From [Clostridium] citroniae WAL-17108 (lineage in GTDB: Bacteria > Bacillota > Clostridia > Lachnospirales > Lachnospiraceae): DNA of 64,000 nucleotides. Below are positions 51,563-63,100 of this stretch, one piece after another. Location of the stretch: contig NZ_JH376420.1 in NCBI RefSeq assembly GCF_000233455.1, positions 222,582 to 286,581 on the forward strand. The letters are read 5' to 3'. The translations under genes and the position numbers were made by a program. Position 1 is the stretch's first letter; each line of letters starts with the position of its first letter. The notes under the pieces were generated by a model. It did no database searches. It saw only the letters and a program-made list of their open reading frames with translations, and was not told where the DNA came from.

Positions 51563-52012
51563 CTAAATCCCCTGCTCCTCTATCCCCAAAATCGCCTCTT
51601 TTTTAAAGTATATCCTGTAATGCCTCCCTTTCCGTATATTACTCTGCTCGGAAATAAAAACAGTTTTTTCTTCCCCCTGCTGGTTTCTAACCGTAATCTC
51701 CCAATGCTTTTTTTGTATTCCACAAATCCGAATCCGGACCACTTCTCCCTCAACCACCTCGTATTTCCTGTCATAAATAATCAGTAACAAATCAAAAAAA
51801 CGAATCCCCAGACATATGCTGCATAAGCAGGACAGCTTTAGGAATCCGTCTCCCAGTTGGTACTCCATAAAAATGCCGACCGCCATGACACAGGCAATCA
51901 TGCTGGCGGCCGTCCATAATCTCGTTTTCAGTACCTCCGGAATGACAGGCTGATTATTCTGTATACTCATATACTGTCGCAGTCTGTAAAACACGTTCTT
52001 TAAGTACCTCAT
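51563..52012 (-). CDS. Small membrane protein, function unknown
   Basis: About 149 residues if MRYLKNVFYRL is the start (GGAGGAG about 12-14 bases upstream); MSIQNNQPVI at 51970 is the alternative. Two hydrophobic segments (around 38-55 and 60-82), then a beta-rich cytoplasmic tail (VEGEVVRIRICGIQKKHWEI). Overlaps the preceding gene by some 60 bp. Probably works with it. Confidence 0.6.
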   Translation of the reverse strand: MRYLKNVFYRLRQYMSIQNNQPVIPEVLKTRLWTAASMIACVMAVGIFMEYQLGDGFLKLSCLCSICLGIRFFDLLLIIYDRKYEVVEGEVVRIRICGIQKKHWEITVRNQQGEEKTVFISEQSNIRKGRHYRIYFKKEAILGIEEQGI

Positions 52013-52484
52013 ATATCGTTTCAATCTCCTCCTCGGAATACCCAAACCGACTGATATGCATCGTTCTCCTTTTATCCTGACTCCCCTTTATTACACTTTC
52101 TCCTGGCTGTAGAATTCTGATATAAAATCCACTTCCCGCCTTATCCTTAATTAATAGCTCTATTTCTTTATAATAAATCCGACAGGACTCATATTGGTTG
52201 TCTTTATATGGCTGAACCGCTGCAAAACTATCACTTCGTATCTCCAAAAAGCAGCCAGTCAGCGGCATAATCCGTTGTTTCAACCAAAGGAAACCTCCTC
52301 CACTGACCCCCATACCAGCTAAACTAGATATAATTGCCCCTAGCCCTATTACTTGTGAATTTGGGTTAGCCAGTAAGAAAAAACTCAAAGAAGCTATAAA
52401 TCCCATAATAAGAATCACTATCAACAGATGATCTTTTAAATCCATCCTACGGTACATGGCTTCCTCTGATGGTTCCAATCGCAT
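51954..52484 (-). CDS. Small membrane protein, function unknown
   Basis: 176 residues. Two membrane helices (20-38 and 45-68) and a cytoplasmic beta-rich domain (RIYYKEIELLIKDKAGSGFY) that recalls YcxB/PH-like tails, then RRTMHISRFGYSEEEIE. No family certain. Follows the DUF3268 gene after 17 bp. Confidence 0.6.
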   Translation of the reverse strand: MRLEPSEEAMYRRMDLKDHLLIVILIMGFIASLSFFLLANPNSQVIGLGAIISSLAGMGVSGGGFLWLKQRIMPLTGCFLEIRSDSFAAVQPYKDNQYESCRIYYKEIELLIKDKAGSGFYIRILQPGESVIKGSQDKRRTMHISRFGYSEEEIETIYEVLKERVLQTATVYEYTE

Positions 52485-52501
52485 TTACGCTCACTCCTCC
52501 C

Positions 52502-52966
52502 TCATGCCGCTCGTTTCTCATGGTTCGCCTTCCAGTTATCCAGTACCTGTTCACACTCCAGAATTGTCTGCTCACAAAGATAATCAGAAAAATATCCAAT
52601 ATGGGTTTCTTCGTATGGCAGATTTAAACGGCTGGACAGCCAGACATACACTCCGTCCCGGCTCATACAGCCGGCTCTGACCAGGGTATCCATAGCCCTG
52701 TGCGCCCTGATTCTCTTATTCCTAAGTTCTGAATCCGCCAGAGTCCCTTTAGGTTTCCGGCTTCCTTCATGAACCCCCACATAGGTCCCACATTCAGGAT
52801 AACCGCTGCATACATACAAAAAGCTTCCGGCTGATATGGTATTGTCCCCATAAACATATTCTGCGGGGCGCAGCACCGAACGTCTGCCGCAGTAAGGGCA
52901 GATGGGTGGTTTCGGTATATTGTTTTTTCTGTCTTTTATCCGCACAATCTTTTTTCTGTTCTTCAT
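52502..52966 (-). CDS. DUF3268-type zinc-finger protein
   Basis: 154 residues. CPYCGRRSVLRPAEYVYG and YVCSGYPECGTYVGVHEG form a zinc ribbon (about 23-70); RKPKGTLADSELRNKRIRAH is the DUF3268 signature. The N-terminus is very basic. Common in phages and ICEs, probably nucleic-acid binding. GGAGACCGGAAGA precedes the ATG. 84 bp after it in transcript order comes a pair of small membrane proteins. Confidence 0.8.
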   Translation of the reverse strand: MKNRKKIVRIKDRKNNIPKPPICPYCGRRSVLRPAEYVYGDNTISAGSFLYVCSGYPECGTYVGVHEGSRKPKGTLADSELRNKRIRAHRAMDTLVRAGCMSRDGVYVWLSSRLNLPYEETHIGYFSDYLCEQTILECEQVLDNWKANHEKRAA

Positions 52967-53049
52967 TCTTCCGGTCTCCTCTCCTCTTTCCTGTCTGTAT
53001 AATCATTGTAGAAAAACAGCTCTGATTTTTTCAAGTGCATTTCAAAATA

Positions 53050-53079
53050 TTTTTAGGGAGACGTTACAAACGCCTCCCC
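53050..53079 (-). terminator. Weak intrinsic terminator after the surface-protein gene
   Basis: GGGAG-gc-GTT...AAC-gt-CTCCC stem (53056-53078), minus strand then TAAAAATATTTTG. Partial terminator between the surface protein and the DUF3268 gene. Confidence 0.5.
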
Positions 53080-53088
53080 TTTATGGTT

Positions 53089-54129
53089 CTATGCCATGTT
53101 ACTCTGCTTTCTTTTCCGGTAAACAGCATATCCCGCCGTCCCGGCTCCTGCACTGCCCAGGCCGATCACCGCGGCCACTGCCGCTGCATGATTCTTTTTA
53201 GGAACATACACCCCGGTAGCCTTCATCGTATACACCGTCTTTCCACTGCTCTCTGCCTCCTTTTTCAGGTAGGTAAGCCGGTAGCGGACACCTGACTCCT
53301 CCCTAAATACAGCGGTTCCCTGATAGACGGCCTTACAATCACTTACCAGTTTTTTACCGGAAGCCACTGCATTCCGACACAAAATCCCCTCGGAATCTTC
53401 ATATGCCTCCCCGTCCCATGTAACAGTCTCCACCGTATATTCCTCATTATTCACGCCAATCAGAGCCAGAAGTTCTGCCTCGTAACCATGAAAATCTGGC
53501 TTATCATCTTCCAGTTTAAAGACCGTTTCTCCCAGCCAGTACCCCTCAAGACCATATTCGTGGAAGGTCACCGGGAAGGAGAAATTCTCCTCCCAGCGTT
53601 CTTCACCAAATTCCTGTCCGGAAATTTCGGCAATTCCCTCCATCTGCTGCCCTGTGGCATCATCGGTTACAGAAACAGGTATCCTGGACGGAATCATATC
53701 TTTCCCCTCTACCGCCTCATAGACCACCTCCTTAATAATTGGAACCTCATGGGCCGGTATATCTGCTTTTTCCAGAATGGAATCCTTTAGCTGATAGGAA
53801 ATGCCTTCCCGCTCTATAGTTCCCTCCGGCTGGTAGCTTTCTGTCTTCTCTTCCAGGAACGGAGCCGTGGTGATTGTGATTGTATCCCCGGCTGTCTCCG
53901 CCAAATTTTCTTCTATCACCTCCGTCCGGATTTCTGAAAGGCGGTATGTGATACCGTCCCGCTTCAGTTCCTTTTCAAACAGCCCCTCTGCTTCGTCCGA
54001 ATCCGGATTCTCCGTTTTGTACTGGTGTTCCTCATAAATATTTTCCAATACGTCATCAGCAGCCTTCACCTCCATAGCTGGGAAGCCGGCAGCCAAACAT
54101 ACGGCCAGGAAAAATGCACTGATTTTCAT
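53089..54129 (-). CDS. Second surface protein (secreted, C-terminal anchor), fused in frame to the adhesin
   Basis: 346 residues from MKISAFFLAVCLAAGFPAMEVKAAD, a normal signal peptide with AxA cleavage site; AAAGAGG lies just before the ATG, so independent translation is likely. The mature part repeats a YRLSEIRTEVIEE / YQLKDSILEKADI pattern, then ends with a membrane helix (AAVAAVIGLGSAGAGTAGYAV) and RKRKQ. No sortase motif. If the upstream frame ended normally, its TGA would overlap this ATG as ATGA. Function unknown; expected on the cell surface with the adhesin. Confidence 0.7.
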   Translation of the reverse strand: MKISAFFLAVCLAAGFPAMEVKAADDVLENIYEEHQYKTENPDSDEAEGLFEKELKRDGITYRLSEIRTEVIEENLAETAGDTITITTAPFLEEKTESYQPEGTIEREGISYQLKDSILEKADIPAHEVPIIKEVVYEAVEGKDMIPSRIPVSVTDDATGQQMEGIAEISGQEFGEERWEENFSFPVTFHEYGLEGYWLGETVFKLEDDKPDFHGYEAELLALIGVNNEEYTVETVTWDGEAYEDSEGILCRNAVASGKKLVSDCKAVYQGTAVFREESGVRYRLTYLKKEAESSGKTVYTMKATGVYVPKKNHAAAVAAVIGLGSAGAGTAGYAVYRKRKQSNMA

Positions 54130-57100
54130 GCCTCTTTTCTGCGTTGGTCTAGCTGGTGGAATACCATTGTTTCTTTTTTTTCGTCGCATCCAGTGCCGGA
54201 ATCCAAACAGTAAGATTCCTCCAACTGAAAGAAGCCATATAAAAAAGTTCTCAAACAGATGGCTCTCATCTCCGGTTTTCGGAGCATGGCGCAGAGTTCC
54301 TACTGTCAAACCCCCGTCACCTTTCCGATCCGTCTCATAGAAAGCTGTAATTGTTCCATAGTGCTTCTGATCCGTAATGGTGCAATCCCCGATAATAGAA
54401 CCATCCTCAAACACAGTAAAGGAAAATATGGTTTCATTCAGCTCATACCCCTCGGGCGCCGCCACTTCACGGAACCGGTATTCTCCCGGAGCAGGCACCT
54501 CAAAGTACACCTTTCCATATTCATCACTGACCCCGCTGTAAATCCGGTTTCCGTCTTTATCTGTAATTTCAATCTGCGCCCCTGGCAGTTCCTCCGCCGT
54601 GGTCACATCTACCTTGGATATCACCACCGTTCCTTTCTTATAGTCGGGAATCACCGTATCCCCTTCTATGGTTCCGCCTTTCACGGTAAACTGGTAAACC
54701 TCCGGGTTGAGATAATACCCCTCCGGTGCGGATACCTCTTTAAAGGTATAGTTTCCGTTCTCCGGCACCTTAAACCGTATTTTTCCCGCCTTGTCTGTAA
54801 TGCCTTCAAAATACACACTGCCGTCCGGTCTGTAAACCGTAATCTTTGCCCCGGCCAGTTTTTCTCCCGTAAGACCGTCTGTTTTATACAGCTCCATGTA
54901 CTCTCCTTTCGGTTTCGGCGTGTCGCCTCCCCCGCCGCCAGAGTGGTCGATTTTATAGTTCTTCACTACAAACTCCTGCAATTCATCTTTTTCCAGTATC
55001 TGAATCTCCTGCGGTTCCATCTTTTTATAACCGGATGGTGCTTTCACTTCACGGATGGTATACGCTCCCTTCTGAAGTCCTGTGAAGTGTTCCGCTTCCC
55101 CTTCTTTGGAAGTCCATTCCCGGATAACCGCCCCGTCTTTATTTCTCACCAATTGAAGGACTGCACCGCCAAGAAGTTTTCCTGTATCCCCACTGGTCTT
55201 TTCAATTTCCACCTGAATCGGCTGGTTCAGGATGGTAAAGGTCTGCTGGGGCTGATCCGGAAGAATCTCAATCTCCATATCTTCCATTGGCGCATACCCA
55301 GGCGGTGCGGCAATTTCTCTCACAATGTATAATCCGGCTTCTATCCCGGTAAGTGTGAAAATTGATTCATCGGAAATCCATTCCTTCACAATGACCTCCT
55401 GCCCGGTTCCTGCATTCCTTATCAGCTGAAGGACTGCGCCACTGACCAGCTTTTGACTCAAACTGTCTTTCTTTTCAAAATCTGCTTGTATCTTCTGGTT
55501 CCCCAGTGTTATCTGCAACGTGTCCTCCTCTCCGGTCACCTCAAAGACAACCGGCTTTCCTACTGCATATCCATTCGGCGCGGATACTTCCTCCAGGGTA
55601 TAACTGCCCGGCAGTAATCCTTTTATGATCTTTGCAACCCCGGTACTCTTCCACTCGTCTACCACAGACTGGTCAGAATTTCGTATCAGCCGCAGCATTG
55701 CTCCGGCAAGCGCCTCCCCGGTTTCCTGGTCGGTCTTTAGAATATCCACCTCCAATTTCTGGTTTCTGACCGTAAATACCTGGCGTTCTTCCTCATTAGT
55801 GATTTGGATTTTTAACGGCTCTTTTAACAGCAGATAACCGCCCGGTGCCTGAACTTCTTCTACGGTATACCATCCGGGTTTTAATCCTGGCAAGACTTGC
55901 GCCTCTTTCGTTGTAACCCACCAGGCCACTTCATTTCCCGTTTCATCTATAAGCCGCAGCACAGCTCCTGCCACCGGTTCTCCTGTCTCGGTGTCTGTCT
56001 TTTCTATCACCGTCTGGATTTTCTGGTTTTCCACCACAAAGGTCTGGATCTTATAATCCTTAACCACCGTTATTTTAAGAGGTTCCTTTAATATCAGGTA
56101 GCCATCCGGAGCTTTCACTTCACGCACCAGGTATTCTCCCGCCGGCAGTCCCTGAATCTGAATGCTTCCGGTTTCGTCTGTGATCCATTCCCGCACAAGT
56201 TCCATAGAATCTGCTTTCACAAGCTGCAGGGTAGCACCGGCCACAGGCTCTCTTGTTTCCTTGTCTACCTTTATAATCTCCGTTTTCGTATCGTCATCAA
56301 GCATTTCCACAAATACCGTATCTCCAACCGTCATGTTCCCCTGAACGGTGAAATATACCTTTTTCGCCTCCAGATAACCTTCCGGCGCCCTGGTCTCAAT
56401 CAGCACATATTCACCAGGCTTCAATCCTCTAATCTTGTGAGGCGTATCCGTGGAAATCCAGCTTTCCAGAACATCCCCTTCTGTCCTGACAATCTCTCCA
56501 TCTTCCCCGATTGTTACCGTCACTGGGCGTACTTCCAGGCTGGCTCCCGGCAGCTCCTCCTTATTCGTCAGCTTCTTCTTGGAGACAATTACTTCTGTAG
56601 GCTGGTTAGATGCCTCGTAGGTAAATACAATCTTCGGATTCCGATCCGTCCTTACATTAAACTGGAACATCTCCGCCTCCGGATCAAGCAGATACCCATC
56701 AGGAGCCTTCACCTCCTGCACGCTGAAATGATATAAGCTGACAGAACCATCCGCTCCCACAGAACCAATCGGAACCGGACTGCTGACTGCTTTTCCGTCC
56801 TCATCTGTAATCAGAATTGTGGCTGAATTCGTATCCAGATTTGTAAACTTAAATCTGGCGCCCGCAAGCTTCCGGTCTGGCTGTCTGGCATCCGATTTTA
56901 TCAGTTCCAGCTGCCCCATAATCAGTTCATCAACCAGTTCAAATCTCTGTATGCCACGGCTGTCCGTAATCTCAAAGGGGAGTTCCACCGCCCGGACATA
57001 TCCAAAGGGTGTCTGCTCCTCAACAAAATAATAAGAGCCTGCCAGAGGATTTTTCAAAGTATGGGGCTTTAAATCCCTTGCTGCAAAACCTTCAGGTATT

Positions 57101-60100
57101 TTCCCATCTGCCTCATCTTTTTTGGTATAACGCCCGTCAGAGCCGGAAATCCATCGCTCAACCAGGTAATTCTCGTCATATGCCATAGCTGGAATCAGGT
57201 TGCCTGCCTCATCCTTCAGCAGGTTCCCGTCTAAATCCGTCACATAGAGCAAGTTGCCGTCCTCATCTGCCATCTGATATTTTATAAGGCTTCCGTCCGA
57301 AGCTGCCCGGTAAACCGCTACGGTTGCGCCGGCCAGTTCCTTGCCTCCAGCTGTATTTACTTTGCTGAGCAGCACCTGGATGGGTTCATCCACCATTGTG
57401 AATCCCTGTATCCGCTCCTTTGACCCAACATCGAGTACCGGCACATAAACCGGGTCAGCCACTGTATAGCCGTCCGGAGCCTGTTCCTCCACCAGCACAT
57501 ACTTTCCAACAGGCAGATATTCAAAACGCATAGCGCCCTTTTCTGTCACATAGCAAATAGCCTGGACGGTACCCGGCACCGGTTTTATCTCATAGTCATA
57601 TGCCGTATAACTGTGCCCGCCCGGAACCGGCACCTGATGGGCGGTTTTTCTCACCTCACTTCCGTCATCGGTCTGCCACTGGTAAACCTTCTGGTTTTTA
57701 TCATAACGGATGATCCCATTTTCATCATAAAGAGGCTCTCCCTCATCATTAAGTAATGCATGGTACAAAGCCAGCGTTGCCCTGCTGCTGTTTGCCATGG
57801 GCTTTCCTGTTTTACCGTCCACTTTCAGGAATTCTACGGCTGTGTGGTCATCCTCCATCACCACACCCTGAACCTCGCCGGTTTCCTTTATGATGACCTC
57901 TGCTTCAGAAGCTGTCACATATCCCGCTTCCGTTGGAACCCTGGTTTCCTGCAGAATGTAATCTCCCGGCATGATGTGGTCGATCCAATGCGGTTTTCCG
58001 CCGCCTGACACCCAGCTTTCCGCCACGATAGGGCTGCCGTCCATATCGCGGAGAATCTCCAGATGCCAGCCCCGGTCTGAATCATCATAAACGCGGTATG
58101 CTTCATAAAGCGCCAGGGAAGCGCCTTCAATCTCCTCCCTGGAGGTCATGTCAAGCTTGGACACCTCCAGCTTCGTGTAATCGTCCTCCATATAGAAAGG
58201 CTGAACCTCGCCTGTATCCCTGACAATCAGCCCGATTGCTATAGACTGTACATACCCGTCAGCCAGAGGAGCCGCCGTTTCTTCCAGAATGTACGCTCCC
58301 TGTCTGACCCTGGCGATTTCATAAGGTTTCTCCTCTGTCACCCATTCATTTTCAATCCAGGTGACACCTCCATCTTTATAATAAATAGGCAGGCCGTTTT
58401 CATCGGTCACAGGAGATAAATCCGTGTTAATGGTCTGATTGCCATGTTCATCCGTGTAAACCTCAACCGACTGTGAAATGATTTTATCGCCGTTATCATC
58501 CAAAGGCCAGACAATCACTGCACCATGCTCATCGGTCACATAAGCCATTCCGGTTTCAGAATCCAGCATACAGACACGATTTCCCCAATCATCCAGACCA
58601 TACAAAATTCCCGTTTCCGTGTCCAACTCTGTCGGGTCATATTCCAGATCGTAATACCACAAATCCATCGGGGGCTTGGCTTCCTGGGTGATATCCCATT
58701 CTTGTTTCCCAGTGGAATCCGTCCCCGTTACCCGGATATCTGTATCCACTCCTGTATTGTGAGCCATTATGCCAATCACGGAATCAAACAGGTTGCGCTT
58801 CACCTCAACCCCTTCATATTCGTGTTCTCCGGTCTGTTTTACCTCCAGCCCTTCATACAGCGTCATTGTGGCATTCTCCACATATAGCGGCTCCCCATCA
58901 CCTGGTTTCAGTGTTTTGGTCACATAGCCAAAGCCAGCGAACTCACCGTTTGGCTTATACTGGAGCGTCACATCTCCACGGGCTTTCAACTGCTTTTCAT
59001 CCCCATACACCCGGTAGCTCAGTTCTTTTTCCGGATTCTCCACCTTATGGATTTCAATCCGAGTAGGCTGATCCTTAACAACCATCTGGTGCATGTCCTC
59101 AGTCACAGTCTTGCCGTCAGAACCTACTGGCCGCATATACTGGTATTTCACCGCCTGTACTTTTTTTCCTGCATCCCCCTCCTCATAATACTCTACCTTG
59201 TCACTATAAACCGTAAAGGCAATCGGTTTCGATTTGACGTATCCTTCCGGAGCCTCTACCTCCACCAGGACATAGGCCCCGGCTCCCAAAGGCTGATACG
59301 TCTCCAAATATCCCACACACTGTTTTTCCGTTTGTGTGCTTCCGTCCTCTTTCGTCACCTCGCCGTCACGGACGGTTGTATAGGCTTTGAATATGCCGAC
59401 CTCCGCCCCGGTATCGTCCCGCATGAAAATCTGCTCGCTCTCATCATACAGAGGGATTCCATTTTCATCAAACAGGATATCTCCGCTGCCTGTCACTCCT
59501 GCTGCCCCGTCTCCGGCAATATCGCGCTTTGCGGCATAAATCTTGAACAAGGCTCCATCGTGCAGGATATTCTCCCCGGTTTCGGCATCCAGTTTTTCAA
59601 TCCGCAGTCTGGAACTGTAGAACTCATTTTCAAAGTCTTTGTTGGCAAAAGCGACAAAGTTAAAACTGCCATCCTCCAGACCGGAATCCCGGTTTCCTAT
59701 ATCCCCGTTGTCATTGATGATTTCCCCGTATCTGGGGTCCAGGACACTCCAGGGGACTAACGCCTTGGCATATTTCCGGTCTACAGCGGTGGAAATTCCT
59801 GTCATGGTATCCACCCCATCCATGGTCACTCCATAGTCCGTTATCTGGCCGTCCCGGTCGTAATAGGTTTCATAATATACGCCGTCCATGACCCCTGCGT
59901 CCTCACTGATAGAACCATAGTGATAATAGGCGGCCACAAGATCATTCTGGCAATCCCTCCTGCTGTCTGGCTCCAGCCCGTACTTAAACACCTCAAAATC
60001 GCCATCGTTGTTGTGAGCATAGATGATGTGTGTCTCCTCGTTAAACCGGATATGATACCGTTCCATCAACGTTTCCGGCGTCATATGGGAATCATAAAGA

Positions 60101-63100
60101 TAGTCCGGATCAGGCAGCTTATCATGTACCGTGCCGTCTTCCTCTATTTGAGGTACAAATGGAATTTCCACTTCCTTTGGAGAATCAATGGCATAATGCT
60201 TCTGCGGGATTCCCTCCGGCTGCTGCTCTACCAGTACATAGACACCATAGGGCATCATACGGCTCTGTCCCCAGTAATCATCGGTTCCGCCGCCCCGGTT
60301 GGCATGTACCGTTGTCATATCCCCATCTGCGTCATACTTTTCTATATCCCACTCTAAGGCAAGAGATGCGGCGTATTCCGGATTTTCCTGAAAGAAAGCT
60401 GTATAATCGTAAGTCCCGTCCTCCTTTCGGGAAAGATTCCCTGTTTTCTCCAAACTCGAACGCAAGTACAGCTTAAAGAAAAAGCCCGGCAGGGTTTTGG
60501 TTTCCAGCTTACCATTGTAGCCCCCGAACAGGACGGTAAACGGGTCACGGTGGATTTCGTAAGTATTGTGCTCATAGGAATCCAGCGCAATATCCTTTGT
60601 GACCTTGATTGCCTGCTTGATTACCCGTTCCAGCACAATCAGAGGTTTTTCCCTTGTCCCATCGTCTTCATAAATCTCATACTGTCCGGGATACAGCAAC
60701 GCAGTGTATTTGATATAGGAACCGTCCTCCATCTCCGGTTTCTTCGTAATGACGCTGACCGCAGCTTCCCGATACTGAGTGATGTCCTGTCCAGTCACCA
60801 CACGGTACGTCCTGGTTTCCGCTTTATCCTTGTCAAACGCCTCTCCGCTGGTATCTACAGAAAATATAAGGCGGCCGCTGTCACGATTCACGTTTACTGT
60901 CACAGACGTCAGTGTCTCCTGATACTCTGTTACCGCCTCATTCGTATAGACCGGAACCGTCTCCATCTGCGGAATCGGATTTCCCTCGTTATCAAGAAGC
61001 AGCTCCCCAGCCTCATACCGCTCATACACCGGCGCATAAACCGTTTTTAAGCGAATTTCCCCAAGGGAAAACACCTCTAAATCCAGTTCCTTCTTCTCTA
61101 CAGTGAAGCGGTAGCCGTCCTTTTTGTACTCCCCTTCCTCATAGATGACATAATAATAGCCGCCCTCGTATTCCTTCCGGATTGCCAGGCGGCCGCTTCC
61201 TCTCTCATAAATAACTGGCTGGTTTTTCAGTGCTTTGTAAGCATAACGGATTTTTGCATACCAGCTTCCGTCCTTTTCAAATATCTGCTCCACGTCATAG
61301 GCATCCCAGAAGCTGTCCGAAGAACAGGCTGTCAAGATCTCGTCTATTATCTCTCCATTGGTATTCCCTGACAGTTTTAAAAGATTCCATGGCGCATCAG
61401 ACAGGCTGTTCTTATAGCCGGACATTGCCAGGGCAGAAGATGTTTCCCACAGAATATAGTCCTCATCAATCTCTTCCGATTCTTCCAGATCCATGTCGGA
61501 TGGCTCTTCCCGCTCAATCGCAGGAATATACACATTTAAGCGGTTCACTGCGGTAACTGTCTGACTGGAGGGCTGGTCGGAATCAACCGGATTTCCATCC
61601 GCATCCAGTTTTACTATCCGGTTGCCGTCTGCATCCAGTTTATACTCACTGCCTTCTGCAGTCTGGTAAACCGTGTTTCCGTCTGCGTCTTTTTTCTCCA
61701 CCCGGGCTGTTCCGGTCACGACTTTCTGATTCGTAGTTTTCTCTGTCCGGGTGACCTCATATACCCTGGAATCCTCCGGGAGCCCGGAAAGGACCACGTC
61801 AAACCCTTTGGTCTTAAAATAATCCACCGTAAAATCATAGGACTTTCCATCCCACTCATTGATTTCATGGAAAAATCCGCCCGTATGGGCACTCCCTGAT
61901 TCCGTGATCACCACCGGGATTCCAGTGCGGTTGCTCTCTGAATGGTTTTTCCCTGTTCTGGAAAGCTCATATCCCTCTGAGCGTGAGATTTCCTCCACAT
62001 AATAGCTGCCCAGGATTAGGGGTCTTCCAATCCAGCAGTTTCCATTCCTTTCTATATTGTCCTTATACAAATTAGGAACATTCTTTGATGTCTCAGTTTC
62101 CTCTGTGATGACCAGAAACGAGGCGTCCCCGTTTTTATCTGTGGCGGCAATGGCAATCAGTTCTCCCGAAGAAAAGACTACGCCGGTTTTCCCATCCGGA
62201 TGAATGATGTCCTCTGCCGCATAAAGGCCATAAACCGCTCCTTCCAGCGTGGCGTCAGCCTGGGATTTTCCGTAACTGTCTTCCCCCTCCTTCTCAAATA
62301 ATTCCAGATCGCGCTTGTTGATGTGAAGCTCGCCCTCTGTCCTATGGTCTTTTACCAGATAGGAGAATCCAGTGTAATCTGCCGGATAGTTTGATTGGTT
62401 GATATGGGCAACCTCGCTTTCCTCCTGCACCCCGTCCCATTCCCAATGACCGCCTGCTCCGCCATCATCTTCTGAACATATAGAGGGGATATACAGGGAA
62501 TAGCTAGAGGCATTGGACGGGGTAGCCAGTTCTATATCTTCCTCAATTTCTTCCTCTGCTTCCGATTTACTTGCTACCTGCACAGAGTCATTTTCCGGTT
62601 CTCTCTCTGCTTCACTGCTCTCCGGAACCTTTTCTTCTGTTTCAGCGTTTTCTTCTTTGTTCTCTGCTATTTCATCGTCTTCTACATTAGATGGCGTTGC
62701 TTTTGCCTGCACTAAATTTGTCTTTCTTGCGGAGATGGTCGCCTCCGGTTCAACCGCTGTCTGTCCTATGGTCCTTTCTCTACGGTTTCCGTCGTAGTAA
62801 CCAATCACTAAACCATCACTTTCTATCTGGGAAGAGGAAAACTCCACAATCTCAACCTGCTCATCATCCTCATGCAGATCATGGAGAATGTAACCGGCTC
62901 TAGCCTGTACCTCCCTGACCGTGTAAATCCGTTTCAGATGAATAAAGCTTTCCCATGCTTCATCTCGGTCTGCTTCCATCTCATCTCTGGCAACCCCTTC
63001 ATCGATAGAATGAAAATCACAGTGTTCTTCACACCAGTCCACACATTCCTGCCAGGCCTCCCAAGCTTCCCGCTCCAAACGTTCATTTTCTTCGTCGGCC

